From positions 1-54,426 of the forward strand of contig JAESUW010000141.1 of NCBI GenBank assembly GCA_016760525.1: a stretch of 54,426 bases of DNA, in the 5' to 3' direction. Positions 18,320-28,945 of this stretch are shown here, one piece after another. Source of the DNA: Labilibaculum sp. (GTDB lineage: Bacteria; Bacteroidota; Bacteroidia; Bacteroidales; Marinifilaceae). The translations under genes were made by a program, and so were the position numbers. Under the pieces are notes generated by a model that was given only the letters and a program-made list of their open reading frames with translations, had not been told where the DNA came from and ran no database searches. How positions within the stretch are numbered: the stretch's first letter is position 1; each line of letters starts with the position of its first letter.

Positions 18320-19996
18320 ATGAAGAATTATAAATTTATAGCAATCATGTTGGTTATACTCAGCTTTATGAGTGGCTGCCATGAACCTGACGAATTACTC
18401 CCTTCTGTTTCAAGAGACGGTATTAACAGTATTACGGCAACATTTGCAGACGGAACAGGCTTGTTTGTTGGTTATTTGACCGAAGGCAGTAATGAAATTG
18501 TCATTCCAATTTCATACTACTATCCGGAAAGCAGCAATAATCAGGTTACAGAATTGCAATTGACCAATATGCGTGTAGCTGCAAATCTGGATGATAATGT
18601 AATTGTTAGTCCTGCTCTTTTGTATTTGGACTTAACAGAGGAAAACTCAATAATAGTTACCGATCAGGTTAAAACACAAAAGGAATATATTATAAAAGGA
18701 GAAATCCGAAAAAGTGATGAGTGCTTGTTAGAGGAATTTAAATTGCCCTCATTAGATATGATTGGTGTAATTAACGAAGCAAGCAAAACAATTTCTTTGG
18801 TTGCAATCGGAAATTTGGAGCCTGCATTGGCTGAGCTTACACTTTCATATCACGCAAGTATTTCACCCGATCCTACAGCAACAGCATTGGATTATAATAG
18901 CGATATAGAACTAACAGTTACTGCTCATGATGGTACAACAAAAAATGTTTATACCGTTAAAAAAGAAGTGCCGGATAAATTACTGTATGGTATTCGTTCG
19001 GGAAGTGCCAAGTTGATGTTTGAGAAGCAGTTGAAAGTAGATTGTGGCATTACTTTGGATAATCTGACCGGAGGAATAGCCGTTACCGGAGATTATGTGA
19101 TTCTGAATACACGGACAGCAAATAGTGTTTACCTGAATGCAAAAACCGGTGAGAAAGTTGGTGAAATTGATTTAGGAGCTTTGAAAGGCTCACTTATAAA
19201 TTTCTATAATACAGCCGATGATGATGGAAATGTACTGATTTGTAATTTGGCACCTAATGCAGGTTCGTTTAAAGTTTGGAAGCTTGCTTCAGTAACTGCA
19301 ACTCCTGAATTGATGATCGAATGGGATGGTGGAGTACCAATTGGAAGGAAGCTGTCTGTTAACGGGAGTATTGATGAAAATGCAATTATTACAGCTCCAA
19401 TACTGGCCGCAGGACAACAAATTGCTCGCTGGACAGTAGTAAATGGAGTGTTGACTTCGCAAACACCGGAAATTGTTACCATGAGTGGTTTAACCAAAGG
19501 TTGGGGAACCAATGTAGATGTTGTCTCCTCATCGGATACAGATGTTACAAGTGATTATTTTGTTGCTTCGTATTCTGATAACACATTTGCATGGGTAAAT
19601 GGAACCACGAATGCGGTACGTAAAAAATTAGATGGAATTAGTGCTAATTATATTCCGAATGCAGTTGATCATATCAAGTTTAATAATGCAGAATATGTAA
19701 GCTTGAACTGGGTAAATAGTTTTACCTGGGGATCTTCTGATGCCGTATGGTTATTGGATGTAAGCAGTGATGTAAATTTTGAAGGCAACCTCGAAACAAA
19801 AACGTGTAATGCAGTTATTTGGGAATCTCTCCGAAATGTGTACGGCGGGAAATCAGTTTCTCCGGCAGTAGCAAATGGAAACGGAACAGGCGATGTTGCA
19901 TTGCGGGTTTCAGACGATGGATATTTCCTTTATCTATATTTCATGTTTACAAATGGTTATGTAGTCGGTTATCAGTTCGACTGTATCGACATGTAG
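18320..19996 (+). CDS. DUF5018-like surface lipoprotein at the SusE position
   Basis: Lipobox FMSGC; internal repeats of the ECLLEEFKLPS...ISPDPTATALDYNSDIELTVTAHDGTTKNVYTVK type, then a beta-rich propeller-like C-terminus. Confidence 0.75.
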   Translation: MKNYKFIAIMLVILSFMSGCHEPDELLPSVSRDGINSITATFADGTGLFVGYLTEGSNEIVIPISYYYPESSNNQVTELQLTNMRVAANLDDNVIVSPALLYLDLTEENSIIVTDQVKTQKEYIIKGEIRKSDECLLEEFKLPSLDMIGVINEASKTISLVAIGNLEPALAELTLSYHASISPDPTATALDYNSDIELTVTAHDGTTKNVYTVKKEVPDKLLYGIRSGSAKLMFEKQLKVDCGITLDNLTGGIAVTGDYVILNTRTANSVYLNAKTGEKVGEIDLGALKGSLINFYNTADDDGNVLICNLAPNAGSFKVWKLASVTATPELMIEWDGGVPIGRKLSVNGSIDENAIITAPILAAGQQIARWTVVNGVLTSQTPEIVTMSGLTKGWGTNVDVVSSSDTDVTSDYFVASYSDNTFAWVNGTTNAVRKKLDGISANYIPNAVDHIKFNNAEYVSLNWVNSFTWGSSDAVWLLDVSSDVNFEGNLETKTCNAVIWESLRNVYGGKSVSPAVANGNGTGDVALRVSDDGYFLYLYFMFTNGYVVGYQFDCIDM

Positions 19997-20011
19997 AATA
20001 GCTTAAATAAT

Positions 20012-20054
20012 AGAATATTGGTGTCTCTATAAAAAGAGATACCAGTATTTTCTT
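20012..20054 (+). terminator. Rho-independent terminator
   Basis: GAATATTGGTGTCTCT-ATAAAA-AGAGATACCAGTATTTTCTT. Confidence 0.7.
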
Positions 20055-20122
20055 ACTGATGAATAATGCAACAAGCATGTATTGCGAACACAAGTAGCTC
20101 GTACAGATTAATATCGGTATTA

Positions 20123-20290
20123 TAACACAATCGTTCGTTACTGTTTTGTAAGTGTCTGATTTTTAGTCTGATTTTCTTAAAGGACGTGTCGATATAAAGG
20201 TTTTGAAAATAAGCATCTTGTAAGTTAATCTAATATCTCATGTCTAATCCCGAAAGCTTTCGGAACTAACGATCTATTGATAATAGGAAA
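20123..20290. repeat. Divergent/partial copy of the intergenic repeat family
   Basis: TCGTTCGTTA start and CTAATCCCGAAAGCTTTCGGAACTAACGATCTATTGATA resembles CTAATCCCGAAGGCCTTGCGGGATTAACGGACTATTGAAA at about 30115-30155. Confidence 0.4.
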
Positions 20291-20311
20291 TTAAAAATAA
20301 ATTATATTCTG

Positions 20312-21697
20312 ATGAAAAATAGAATCAGTCATTTTATACATCTCTTGCTAATTAGTTTGTCAATAATTACCATTATGACTTCATGTGGCGGAAAAAGTGA
20401 TGATGACTATAAATGGGAGTGGGACGATGATAAAGAAAAACCTGTAAATTCTGAGAAACCAAGATTTATTTGGATAGATGCTGCTGCCAATTTCCCTGAT
20501 TTTGCCAATAACAAAGAGAATATTACCCGTGATTTAACACTGGCAAAAGAAGCAGGTTTTACTGATGTAGTAGTAGATGTTAGGCCAACCAATGGCGACA
20601 TATTGTTTAACTCGAAGGTAGGAACTCAAGTAAAATGGTTGGGAGCATGGTTGCCTTCCGGATATACAAAAATTGAGCGCACTGCTACTTGGGATTATCT
20701 GCAGGCTTTTATTGATGCAGGGCATGAACTGGGATTGAAAATCTATGCCGGAGTAAATACTTTTGCAGGAGGAAATACAACAAGTTTAGGTTCAGATGGA
20801 TTGCTGTTTAGAGATGCCTCAAAACAACAATGGGCAACCCAATTATTAACAACATCGGGTATTGTAAATACACTGGATCAAAATACCTCCGGATCAAAAT
20901 TTTTTAATCCTGTAAATAGTGATGTTCAAAACTATCTATGTGATTTACTCGAAGATTTAGCCGCTTACAAAAATCTGGATGGTATTATTTTGGATCGAGG
21001 ACGCTTTGATGATCTGGATAGCGATTTTTCCACTTATACAAAAAAGAAATTCGAAGAATATTTGGGATATTCCATTTCAAATTTCCCAAATGATGTAATG
21101 ACAGCAGGGACAAAAGCAGGCACACTTCCGTCACCAATGCCTGTCTATTTTAAGCAATGGCTGGAATTTAGGGCAAAAACCATTCACGATTTTATGGAAA
21201 AAGCCTGTATTCGGGTTAAAAACACAAATAAAGACATCAAGTTTGGAGTATACGTAGGAGGTTGGTATTCTACTTATTACGGCGTTGGCGTAAATTGGGC
21301 GAGCCCCAAATATAATACCGCTTCGGCTTATCCGGCATGGGCAACAGCCAGATATCAAGACTACGGTTATGCCGACCAAATGGATATTATCTTGATTGGC
21401 GCTTATGCATCACCCACCCGTGTTTATGGTACTAACGAGTGGTCCATTCAAGGCTTTTGTTCAAAAGCAGTTGACAAAATTAAAGACGATGCCATTGTTA
21501 TTGGTGGCCCGGATATTGGAAATGGCGAATGGGCAACAAGTAGCGATGCCGTAATTAATCAGGCGATTACACAATCGGTTGATGCAGCTATAAATGCTTG
21601 CGATGGTTATTTTCTTTTTGACATGATTCACCTGAAGAAAAAAAATCAATGGGAATATGTAAAAACGGGAATTAATAACGCATTAAACTCAAAATAA
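20312..21697 (+). CDS. GHL10-like glycoside hydrolase, lipoprotein
   Basis: Lipobox MTSC; PRFIWIDAAANFPDFANNKENITRDLTLAKEAGFTDVVVDVRPTNGDILFNS; LDGIILDRGRFDDLDSDFS; FGVYVGGWYSTYYGVGVNWAS. Confidence 0.8.
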   Translation: MKNRISHFIHLLLISLSIITIMTSCGGKSDDDYKWEWDDDKEKPVNSEKPRFIWIDAAANFPDFANNKENITRDLTLAKEAGFTDVVVDVRPTNGDILFNSKVGTQVKWLGAWLPSGYTKIERTATWDYLQAFIDAGHELGLKIYAGVNTFAGGNTTSLGSDGLLFRDASKQQWATQLLTTSGIVNTLDQNTSGSKFFNPVNSDVQNYLCDLLEDLAAYKNLDGIILDRGRFDDLDSDFSTYTKKKFEEYLGYSISNFPNDVMTAGTKAGTLPSPMPVYFKQWLEFRAKTIHDFMEKACIRVKNTNKDIKFGVYVGGWYSTYYGVGVNWASPKYNTASAYPAWATARYQDYGYADQMDIILIGAYASPTRVYGTNEWSIQGFCSKAVDKIKDDAIVIGGPDIGNGEWATSSDAVINQAITQSVDAAINACDGYFLFDMIHLKKKNQWEYVKTGINNALNSK

Positions 21698-21736
21698 TTT
21701 AATAGAAAAAAATCCAATTAGAAAAATATTACCAAA

Positions 21737-23083
21737 ATGAAAAATCCAATTATTTATATACTCCTTTTAACGATTGTTCTGTTTTCTGCGTGCAACCAGA
21801 ATACGAAGAAATCGACAGAAATAGTAAAACCCAAATTAATGTGGTTCGATGCAGAGGCAAATTTCGAGCGTTTCAGTTATCCTGATTCCATCGATTTCTA
21901 TCTGGAAAAGATTAAAAATATTGGCTTTACCGATGCAGTAGTTGACATTCGTCCCATTACCGGAGAAGTACTATATAATAGTAAATTTGCTCCACAAATG
22001 AGAACGTGGGATGGTTTCAATAGACCCGACTTCGATTATCTGGGGCATTTTATTACCAAAGCACATGAACTTGGATTAAAAGTACACGCATTGCTGAACA
22101 CCTTCGTTGGCGGACATAACTATTTCGATCGCGGACAAACATATACGACCAATCCTGAGTGGGCGAGCATGGTTTATACACCCGATAAGGGGATTGTATC
22201 AATTATGACTCTGAAGAAAAAATATTCAGCCATGATCAATCCAATCAATCCGGATTTTCAGGCACACATGTTGAATGTACTGAAAGAAGTAACGGCTAAA
22301 TATCCGGAACTCGATGGTTTTATGCTTGACCGGGTACGTTACGATGGAATTATGGCAGACTTTTCTGATCTGTCGAAAACCAAATTTGAAGAATATATCG
22401 GTGAAAAATTAGAGTCATTTCCGGCTGATATTTACGAATGGAAAACCGATGCCAATGGAAAGAGTGATTACAAGCGTGGAAAATATTTTAACAAATGGAT
22501 TGAATGGCGGGCAAAAAACATTTATGATTTTATGGCATTAGCACGCCAAACAGTGAAGCAGATAAATCCGAATATATCTTTTGGAACCTACACAGGAGCA
22601 TGGTATCCCTCGTATTTTGAAGTAGGAGTAAACTGGGCAAGCAATCAATACGATGTATCTAAAGATTACGATTGGGCAACACCTGAATACAAGAATTTTG
22701 GTTATGCCGAGTTGCTCGATTTGTACGCCACTGGTAATTACTATACCAATGTTACAATGGAAGAATACTTAAAAAACAACAATGTCGTGATTAATGAGAC
22801 CGATAGCAAAGGAGCCAGAGGAACATGGTATTGTGTAGAAGGTTCTTGTGAAAAAATCAAAGGAATTTTAAAAGGACATCAGTTTTTGGGTGGAGTTTTG
22901 GTCGATCAGTTTTATGAAAATCGTCCACAATTGTCGCGTACTATTGCTATGAACTTGCAGGCTTCTGATGGATTGATGGTTTTCGATATTGTTCATATTA
23001 TTCGTAAAAATTTATGGAAGGAAGTTGAAGAAGGCTTCCAGATGGCTAAAGACGAAAAAACTTTCACCAAAGAAAAAAAATAA
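21737..23083 (+). CDS. GHL10-like glycoside hydrolase, lipoprotein (tandem paralog)
   Basis: Lipobox FSAC; PKLMWFDAEANFERFSYPDSIDFYLEKIKNIGFTDAVVDIRPITGEVLYNS; LDGFMLDRVRYDGIMADFS; FGTYTGAWYPSYFEVGVNWAS. Confidence 0.8.
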   Translation: MKNPIIYILLLTIVLFSACNQNTKKSTEIVKPKLMWFDAEANFERFSYPDSIDFYLEKIKNIGFTDAVVDIRPITGEVLYNSKFAPQMRTWDGFNRPDFDYLGHFITKAHELGLKVHALLNTFVGGHNYFDRGQTYTTNPEWASMVYTPDKGIVSIMTLKKKYSAMINPINPDFQAHMLNVLKEVTAKYPELDGFMLDRVRYDGIMADFSDLSKTKFEEYIGEKLESFPADIYEWKTDANGKSDYKRGKYFNKWIEWRAKNIYDFMALARQTVKQINPNISFGTYTGAWYPSYFEVGVNWASNQYDVSKDYDWATPEYKNFGYAELLDLYATGNYYTNVTMEEYLKNNNVVINETDSKGARGTWYCVEGSCEKIKGILKGHQFLGGVLVDQFYENRPQLSRTIAMNLQASDGLMVFDIVHIIRKNLWKEVEEGFQMAKDEKTFTKEKK

Positions 23084-23181
23084 TAAGAAACCATAAGGCT
23101 GTCTTAAAAGCCCGATTACATAAAATTAAGTTTTCAATCAGTAAGTTTTTTGTCGTTTTTCCAAAACTTTCCTAACGGAAA

Positions 23182-23226
23182 AGACTTTGAAGTCCCCCTT
23201 AAGGAGCTTCAGGAGTGAGGGAAACG
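23182..23226. repeat. CCCTTAAGGAG-type intergenic repeat fragment
   Basis: gactttgaagtcccccttaaggagcttcaggagtg resembles cttttaaaccttccctttaggggattttaggagtg at 33626-33660. Confidence 0.45.
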
Positions 23227-23271
23227 TCATACTTCCAAATTGCAAGTTTTTAACAGGTATGTAATATTATT

Positions 23272-23430
23272 GTTAAATCAAGTATAAGGATTGGTTTACC
23301 TGTCAGAGTGCGAAGTTTTTGACAGCGTTAACTCCAACAGGTCTTCGCCTTTGTAGGGTTAACAAATTATCCGAAACATTATACTAGACTTGACACTAGT
23401 TACTAAAGTCTAATGGACTATTGATTTTTA
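23272..23430. repeat. Dispersed intergenic repeat with TGTCAG hairpin
   Basis: gttaaatcaagtataaggattggtttacctgtcagagtgcgaagtttttgacagcgttaactccaac... homologous to 29890-30155, 33314-33566, 53981-54103. Confidence 0.75.
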
Positions 23431-23454
23431 AGACAGTTTTTAAAAAATATTACG

Positions 23455-24903
23455 ATGAAACAGAATATTGGAATACTACTTCTATTTCTTTGTTTTTCAC
23501 TTGCTTGTTTTTCAGAAAATAAGGAATCAGAAATAATTGTTCTGAAAGGAAAAGTTAGTTGTTGTGGAAAAGGAATAGAAGGAGTTGTGGTTACAGATGG
23601 AGTAACAGTTTGTTTAACGAATAAAAAAGGATTGTATTCCATTCCCGTAATTTCAACTTCCCGTTTTGTGTACATCTCTTCTCCGGCAACATACAGTGTT
23701 CCGGTAGTTGAGTCTGTACCTCAGTTTTTTCACTCGCTTACTACCAGAGAAAAATCAAGAAAAATTAATTTTGAGTTAGAGAAAATAGAAGGCAATGATG
23801 CGAAACACGGATTTATTGTGTGGGCTGATCCTCAGGTAAAAACCGAAGAAGAACTTCCGCTTTTGCAGGAGGCAGTCAATGATTTGTCAACTTTGCTTAA
23901 AAAACATCCGAATGTGCCGTTTCACGGATTAGGATGTGGCGATATTGTGGGTGACAATACTGCTTTGTTCGATACAATTAAAAGTATGTTGACACCCATT
24001 GGCATTCCTTTTTATCAGTCTTTGGGTAACCACGATATGAATTACAATGGTCGTTCAAATGAGTCGGCTTCCTCTGTTTTTGAAAATAATTTTGGACCTG
24101 CCTACTATTCGTATAACCGGGGTGAAATTCATTATGTGGTGTTGAATGATGTTTTTTACATTGGATGCGATTACTTCTATATCGGATATTTGCCCGAAAA
24201 ACAACTCTCGTGGTTAGAAAAAGATCTTTCATTTGTAAAGAAAGGACAAACCGTTGTTGTTGCGCTGCATATTCCTACCGCTTTAGATGAAAGCGATCTT
24301 AAAGCATTTTCATATTCAAATATTTCCAAATCGCTGGCAAATAAAAAAGCATTGTACGATATACTTGCACCATTTCAAGTACATATTATTTCCGGTCACA
24401 TGCATGTAAACAACAACGTGATTGTTGCTTCTAATATTTTTGAACACAATGTTTCGTCTGTTTGCGGAGCCTGGTGGCAAGGACCTTATGCAGAAGATGG
24501 AACCCCTAAAGGATACGCTGTTTTCGAGGCTGATGGGAGTGAGTTGAAATGGTATTTTAAAGGCATAGGAAAAGAGAAGGAATATCAATTCAGAGCATAT
24601 GCAGTGGGTAGTAATCCTGAGCAATTGGAATACATCACTGTCAATGTTTGGAACTGGGATCCCGAATGGAAAGTGTACTGGTACGAAAATGGGAAACGAA
24701 TTGGAGAGATGGAAGCTTATACTGGTGCCGATCCTGAAACAGCTAAAGTCTATGCTGATAAAGATAAATTGGCTTATAAATGGATACAGTCACAACCAAC
24801 AAAGCACATGTTTCGGGCAAAACCACAATCCTCTTCAGCAAAAATAAACATCGAAGTAGTCGACCGATTTGGCAATATTTATAAGAAAAGTTTTTTACAA
24901 TGA
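23455..24903 (+). CDS. Calcineurin-like metallophosphoesterase with N- and C-terminal accessory domains
   Basis: IVWADPQVKTEEE, GLGCGDIVGDNTA, YQSLGNHDMNY, VVALHIP, HIISGHMHVNNN; C-terminal VNVWNWDPEWKVYWYENGKR. Confidence 0.9.
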   Translation: MKQNIGILLLFLCFSLACFSENKESEIIVLKGKVSCCGKGIEGVVVTDGVTVCLTNKKGLYSIPVISTSRFVYISSPATYSVPVVESVPQFFHSLTTREKSRKINFELEKIEGNDAKHGFIVWADPQVKTEEELPLLQEAVNDLSTLLKKHPNVPFHGLGCGDIVGDNTALFDTIKSMLTPIGIPFYQSLGNHDMNYNGRSNESASSVFENNFGPAYYSYNRGEIHYVVLNDVFYIGCDYFYIGYLPEKQLSWLEKDLSFVKKGQTVVVALHIPTALDESDLKAFSYSNISKSLANKKALYDILAPFQVHIISGHMHVNNNVIVASNIFEHNVSSVCGAWWQGPYAEDGTPKGYAVFEADGSELKWYFKGIGKEKEYQFRAYAVGSNPEQLEYITVNVWNWDPEWKVYWYENGKRIGEMEAYTGADPETAKVYADKDKLAYKWIQSQPTKHMFRAKPQSSSAKINIEVVDRFGNIYKKSFLQ

Positions 24904-26318
24904 AAAGAGCATTGTCATTAGACGTTTTACGAGGTCTTTCCATTTTTGGAATGGTGCTGTCAGGTACGATTCCTTTTGGAGGAGGTTTGCCTGCATGGAT
25001 GTTTCATGCGCAATGTCCGCCACCTACCTATGTTTTTAATCCTGAAGTTGCTGGAATAACCTGGGTCGATTTAGTTCTGCCTTTTTTTATTTTCTGTATG
25101 GGAGTTGCTATTCCACTTGCATTAAACCGGAAAATTATAAATGGCGACAGTTTCAAAGAAATTGGTACGTTGGTATTTACCCGCTTTTTCTCATTGGTGT
25201 TTTTTGCGATATACATTATTCACATTTTACCGGATTCAATTGGTAAGGGGTTTTGGAATATTGATTTATTTGGGCAAAAGGTGCAAGGGTATGATTTACA
25301 ATTACTGACATTAGTTGGTTTTGCCTTGATGTTTCCTATGTTCCGGATAATAAAAGACAAAAAACGAAGAATCTTTTGGCGGATAATTGGCTGGGGAGGA
25401 GCGCTTGTATTGTTGTTGCTGTTTCGTTTTGTGTATGGTCAGGTATTTTCGTTGCATCGGAGCGATATTATTATTGTGTTACTGGCAAATGTGTATTTAC
25501 TTGCTGCTTTAGGCTGGTATTTTACACGTAATAGCTGGCTGTCGCGTTTTGCCTTATTTGGTTTTTTTGCTGCAGTTCAATTGAGTTGTAAATACACAGG
25601 TTTCAATGAGGTGATAGATAGTTTCGAACCAGTTTCTTGGTTTTTCATTTTCAGGATGACACATTACATGTTGCTGATTATTCCGGCAACGGTTGTGGGA
25701 GATCTGTTGTTGAAGCGTTTGCAATCACCAACAGAAACAATTGTAAAATCGTCCGATGTAAAATGGCAGATCGTTTTTCATGTCGGTCTTGCGTTACTTG
25801 TAGTATGGCTTACAATTGCGCTTTTTCAGCAGTGGCTTATGATACTATATGTTACTGTTCCCCTTTTATTGTTGGGATTTTTTCTGATTATGAAAAAATA
25901 CTTTCCTGAATACAAACAACTGTTTTTGCTGGCAGCTTATTTAATCGTTATTGGTTTAATCATCGAACCCGTAGAAGGTGGGATAAAAAAAGATGATGTG
26001 ACGGCATCGTACATGCTGATTACATCAGGGATGGCTTTGTGTATGCTTATGTTCTTTGATTATATCTGTCAAATATTTGAACAGTCAGCTTTTGTAAAAT
26101 TATTTGCAAAGGCAGGAAGTAACCCATTACTGATTTATGTTGTTACAAGTTGGTTTATGTTTCCCTTTCTGAAAGCGAGTTTTTCAATTGGTATTTACGA
26201 CTGGTTTTACCCATCCGGATATCCGTGGGTTGGAGTTGTTCGTGCTTTAGTATTTGTTTTGGGAATGATGGTGTTGGTTTATTGGTCGGTGAAACGAAAA
26301 ATTATTTGGAGAGCTTAG
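24900..26318 (+). CDS. DUF5009 / heparan-alpha-glucosaminide N-acetyltransferase-like membrane protein
   Basis: RALSLDVLRGLSIFGMVLSGTIPFGGGLPAWMFHAQCPPP, DLVLPFFIFCMGVAIPLALNRK, many TM segments; ATGA overlap with the preceding gene. Confidence 0.82.
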   Translation: MKRALSLDVLRGLSIFGMVLSGTIPFGGGLPAWMFHAQCPPPTYVFNPEVAGITWVDLVLPFFIFCMGVAIPLALNRKIINGDSFKEIGTLVFTRFFSLVFFAIYIIHILPDSIGKGFWNIDLFGQKVQGYDLQLLTLVGFALMFPMFRIIKDKKRRIFWRIIGWGGALVLLLLFRFVYGQVFSLHRSDIIIVLLANVYLLAALGWYFTRNSWLSRFALFGFFAAVQLSCKYTGFNEVIDSFEPVSWFFIFRMTHYMLLIIPATVVGDLLLKRLQSPTETIVKSSDVKWQIVFHVGLALLVVWLTIALFQQWLMILYVTVPLLLLGFFLIMKKYFPEYKQLFLLAAYLIVIGLIIEPVEGGIKKDDVTASYMLITSGMALCMLMFFDYICQIFEQSAFVKLFAKAGSNPLLIYVVTSWFMFPFLKASFSIGIYDWFYPSGYPWVGVVRALVFVLGMMVLVYWSVKRKIIWRA

Positions 26319-26375
26319 TTGATTCATCTTTTTTTTACAAAGCCTTCATGTTTATCTATTAAAAAAATAAAACGA

Positions 26376-28208
26376 ATGAAATTTGAATTTATTGATACTG
26401 CAATTATTATAGGATACATTATTTTGAGTATTGTTATTGGTTTATGGTTATCGAAACGAGCCAATAAAAATCTTCAAAATTATTTTTTGGGAGGGAACCA
26501 ATTGAAATGGTATTTTTTGGGACTTTCAAACGGTTCGGGTATGTTCGATATTTCGGGAACAGCATGGACGGTTACCATTTTGTTTGTATATGGAATGAAA
26601 AGTATTTGGATTCCCTGGCTCTGGCCGGTGTGGAATCAAATTTTTATCATGGTATTTATGGCGGTGTGGCTTCGTCGGTCGGGAGTAATGACCGGAGCCG
26701 AATGGATCACCACCCGCTTTGGTGACGGCAAAGGTGGAAAATTGGCACACATTATAGTGGTGGTTTTTGCCATCATTAGTGCAATTGGTTTTATAGCTTA
26801 CTTCTTTGTTGGTATCGGAAAATTTGCAGTAACCATTTTTCCATGGGACTTGACATTAACAATCGGTTCAACCCTAATAATTTCAGAGTATGTATATGCA
26901 ACAATCCTGCTTTCGCTGACCACCCTCTATGTAATTAAAGGAGGAATGTACAGCGTGGTAGCTACCGAAGTAATGCAGTTTTTTGTGATGACAATTGCCT
27001 GTGTTGCTGTTTCATGGTTTGCTATGCATGAAGTATCTGTCGAACAAATAAATGCTGCAGTACCTAATGGATGGTTTGATATTATGCCTTCGTGGAGCAC
27101 CAGCCTCGATTGGACAGGTACTTTTGATCAGGTAAACGACAAGATTTCGGAAGATGGCTTTGGTATGCTGGGAGCACTAGTGATGATGATGTTTTTTAAA
27201 GGCATTTTTTCAAGCTTGGCGGGGCCGGTACCAGGTTACGATATGCAGCGAATATTGTCAACCCAAACACCAAGAGATGCTGCTAAAATGAGTGGGTTAA
27301 CATCGATGGTACTATATCCTCCCCGCTATTTAATGATTGCAGGATTAGGAATACTTGGACTGGTATTCGTTGCTCCCATAATGAAAGCAGATGGAGGTAA
27401 TCTCGATTTTGAGAAAATTCTGCCATATGTAATTAATAATTTATTACCCGTTGGATTGAAAGGAATCATTCTTGCAGGTTTGTTGGCAGCATTTATGTCA
27501 ACCTTCTCAGCATTTGTAAATGCAGCACCTGCTTATATAGTAAACGATTTATACAAACGATACATTAATCCACATGCCTCTGATAAAAAATACATTCGTA
27601 TTAGCTATGTAGCTTCAATTGGGATTGTGGTTGTGGGAATTATCTTCGGATTATTTTCAGGATCAATTAATTCACTTACACTCTGGATCACTTCGTCCTT
27701 GTATGGAGGTTACGTGGCAGCCAATGTATTAAAATGGATTTGGTGGCGTTTTAACGGTTACGGATATTTCTGGGGAATGATTGCAGGTTTGGCCGGATCA
27801 ACCGTGAAATTTTTGTTTTTTCCGAATACCCCTGACATTTATATATTCCCGATTATATTAGTGATGGCTTCGATAGGAAGCTTCCTCGGATGCTATCTTT
27901 CAGCTCCTGTCGATGATGAAATACTGATCGAATTTTACAAAAAAGTACGTCCTTGGGGTTGGTGGAATCCAGTATATGAAAAAGCCCGGATAATTTACCC
28001 CGAAATCACAAAGAATAAGGATTTGGTGCGTGATGGTGTTAATGTCTTGGTTGGAATTGTATGGCAAATGACCTTGATTACTGCACCCATATATTTGGTA
28101 GTTCGACATTATCAAGGACTAGTTGTTTCGCTAATCTTGTGTGCAATTACTTCAGCAATATTGAAGTTTAACTGGTTAGATAAAATTAAAGATTATGAAA
28201 AGATATAG
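26376..28208 (+). CDS. Sodium:solute symporter (SSS family)
   Basis: SKRANKNLQNYFLGGNQLKWYFLGLSNGSGMFDISGTAW, GAEWITTRFGDGKGGK, about 13 TM segments. Tracked ORF starts 26319; MKFEF at 26376 preferred. Confidence 0.93.
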   Translation: MKFEFIDTAIIIGYIILSIVIGLWLSKRANKNLQNYFLGGNQLKWYFLGLSNGSGMFDISGTAWTVTILFVYGMKSIWIPWLWPVWNQIFIMVFMAVWLRRSGVMTGAEWITTRFGDGKGGKLAHIIVVVFAIISAIGFIAYFFVGIGKFAVTIFPWDLTLTIGSTLIISEYVYATILLSLTTLYVIKGGMYSVVATEVMQFFVMTIACVAVSWFAMHEVSVEQINAAVPNGWFDIMPSWSTSLDWTGTFDQVNDKISEDGFGMLGALVMMMFFKGIFSSLAGPVPGYDMQRILSTQTPRDAAKMSGLTSMVLYPPRYLMIAGLGILGLVFVAPIMKADGGNLDFEKILPYVINNLLPVGLKGIILAGLLAAFMSTFSAFVNAAPAYIVNDLYKRYINPHASDKKYIRISYVASIGIVVVGIIFGLFSGSINSLTLWITSSLYGGYVAANVLKWIWWRFNGYGYFWGMIAGLAGSTVKFLFFPNTPDIYIFPIILVMASIGSFLGCYLSAPVDDEILIEFYKKVRPWGWWNPVYEKARIIYPEITKNKDLVRDGVNVLVGIVWQMTLITAPIYLVVRHYQGLVVSLILCAITSAILKFNWLDKIKDYEKI

Positions 28209-28908
28209 AAGAATGATTAACTTTCTTATCTGCTTTATTGTATTGATATCTGTGGATATTAGTATGACAAAAAGTGCAGGTGCTCAAAATACATTGCCTT
28301 ACGACACAACATACACCTTTTCTCATTATAAGGTGAGACGTGCCTTTTACGAAGGACTTCCGAACAGAAAAAATGAAATTGTTTTTTTAGGCAATAGTAT
28401 TACTGAAAATGGAGACTGGAATGAGTTATTTCAAAATAAGAAGATAGTAAATCGAGGTATTGGAGGTGATGTTTGCTGGGGCTTGCATAATCGTCTCGAC
28501 GAGGTGCTGAGTTCGCAACCAAAATGTATTTTTCTGATGATTGGAATAAACGATATCGGACGGAGTGTTCCTGTTGATATTATTGCTGAAAAAATACGGG
28601 AAATACTTCAGGAAATTCAGGCACAATCGCCTTCAACAAAAGTTTATTTACAAAGTGTTTTACCTATTAACGAGGAGACTATTTGGTACGCTTACATGAA
28701 AAATAAATCAGATAAAATAGTACAGCTAAACAAGCAACTAAAAATAATTGCAGCAAATGAAAATGTCCGGTTTATAGATTTGTATTCCCGTTTTGTTGAT
28801 GACAAAGGGAATTTAAAATTGGAATACACGGCCGATGGCATTCATTTAAGTGCTGCCGGATATTTACACTGGCGTGATATTTTTAAGGAAAAAGGAATTC
28901 GTTTTTAG
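28195..28908 (+). CDS. SGNH/GDSL-type hydrolase, exported
   Basis: IVFLGNSITENGDW, NRGIGGDVCWG, IFLMIGINDIG, TADGIHLSAAGY. Confidence 0.9.
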   Translation: MKRYRRMINFLICFIVLISVDISMTKSAGAQNTLPYDTTYTFSHYKVRRAFYEGLPNRKNEIVFLGNSITENGDWNELFQNKKIVNRGIGGDVCWGLHNRLDEVLSSQPKCIFLMIGINDIGRSVPVDIIAEKIREILQEIQAQSPSTKVYLQSVLPINEETIWYAYMKNKSDKIVQLNKQLKIIAANENVRFIDLYSRFVDDKGNLKLEYTADGIHLSAAGYLHWRDIFKEKGIRF

Positions 28909-28945
28909 AGAAAAGATCAAAAAGATAATAGATTAAAGTAAAAAT

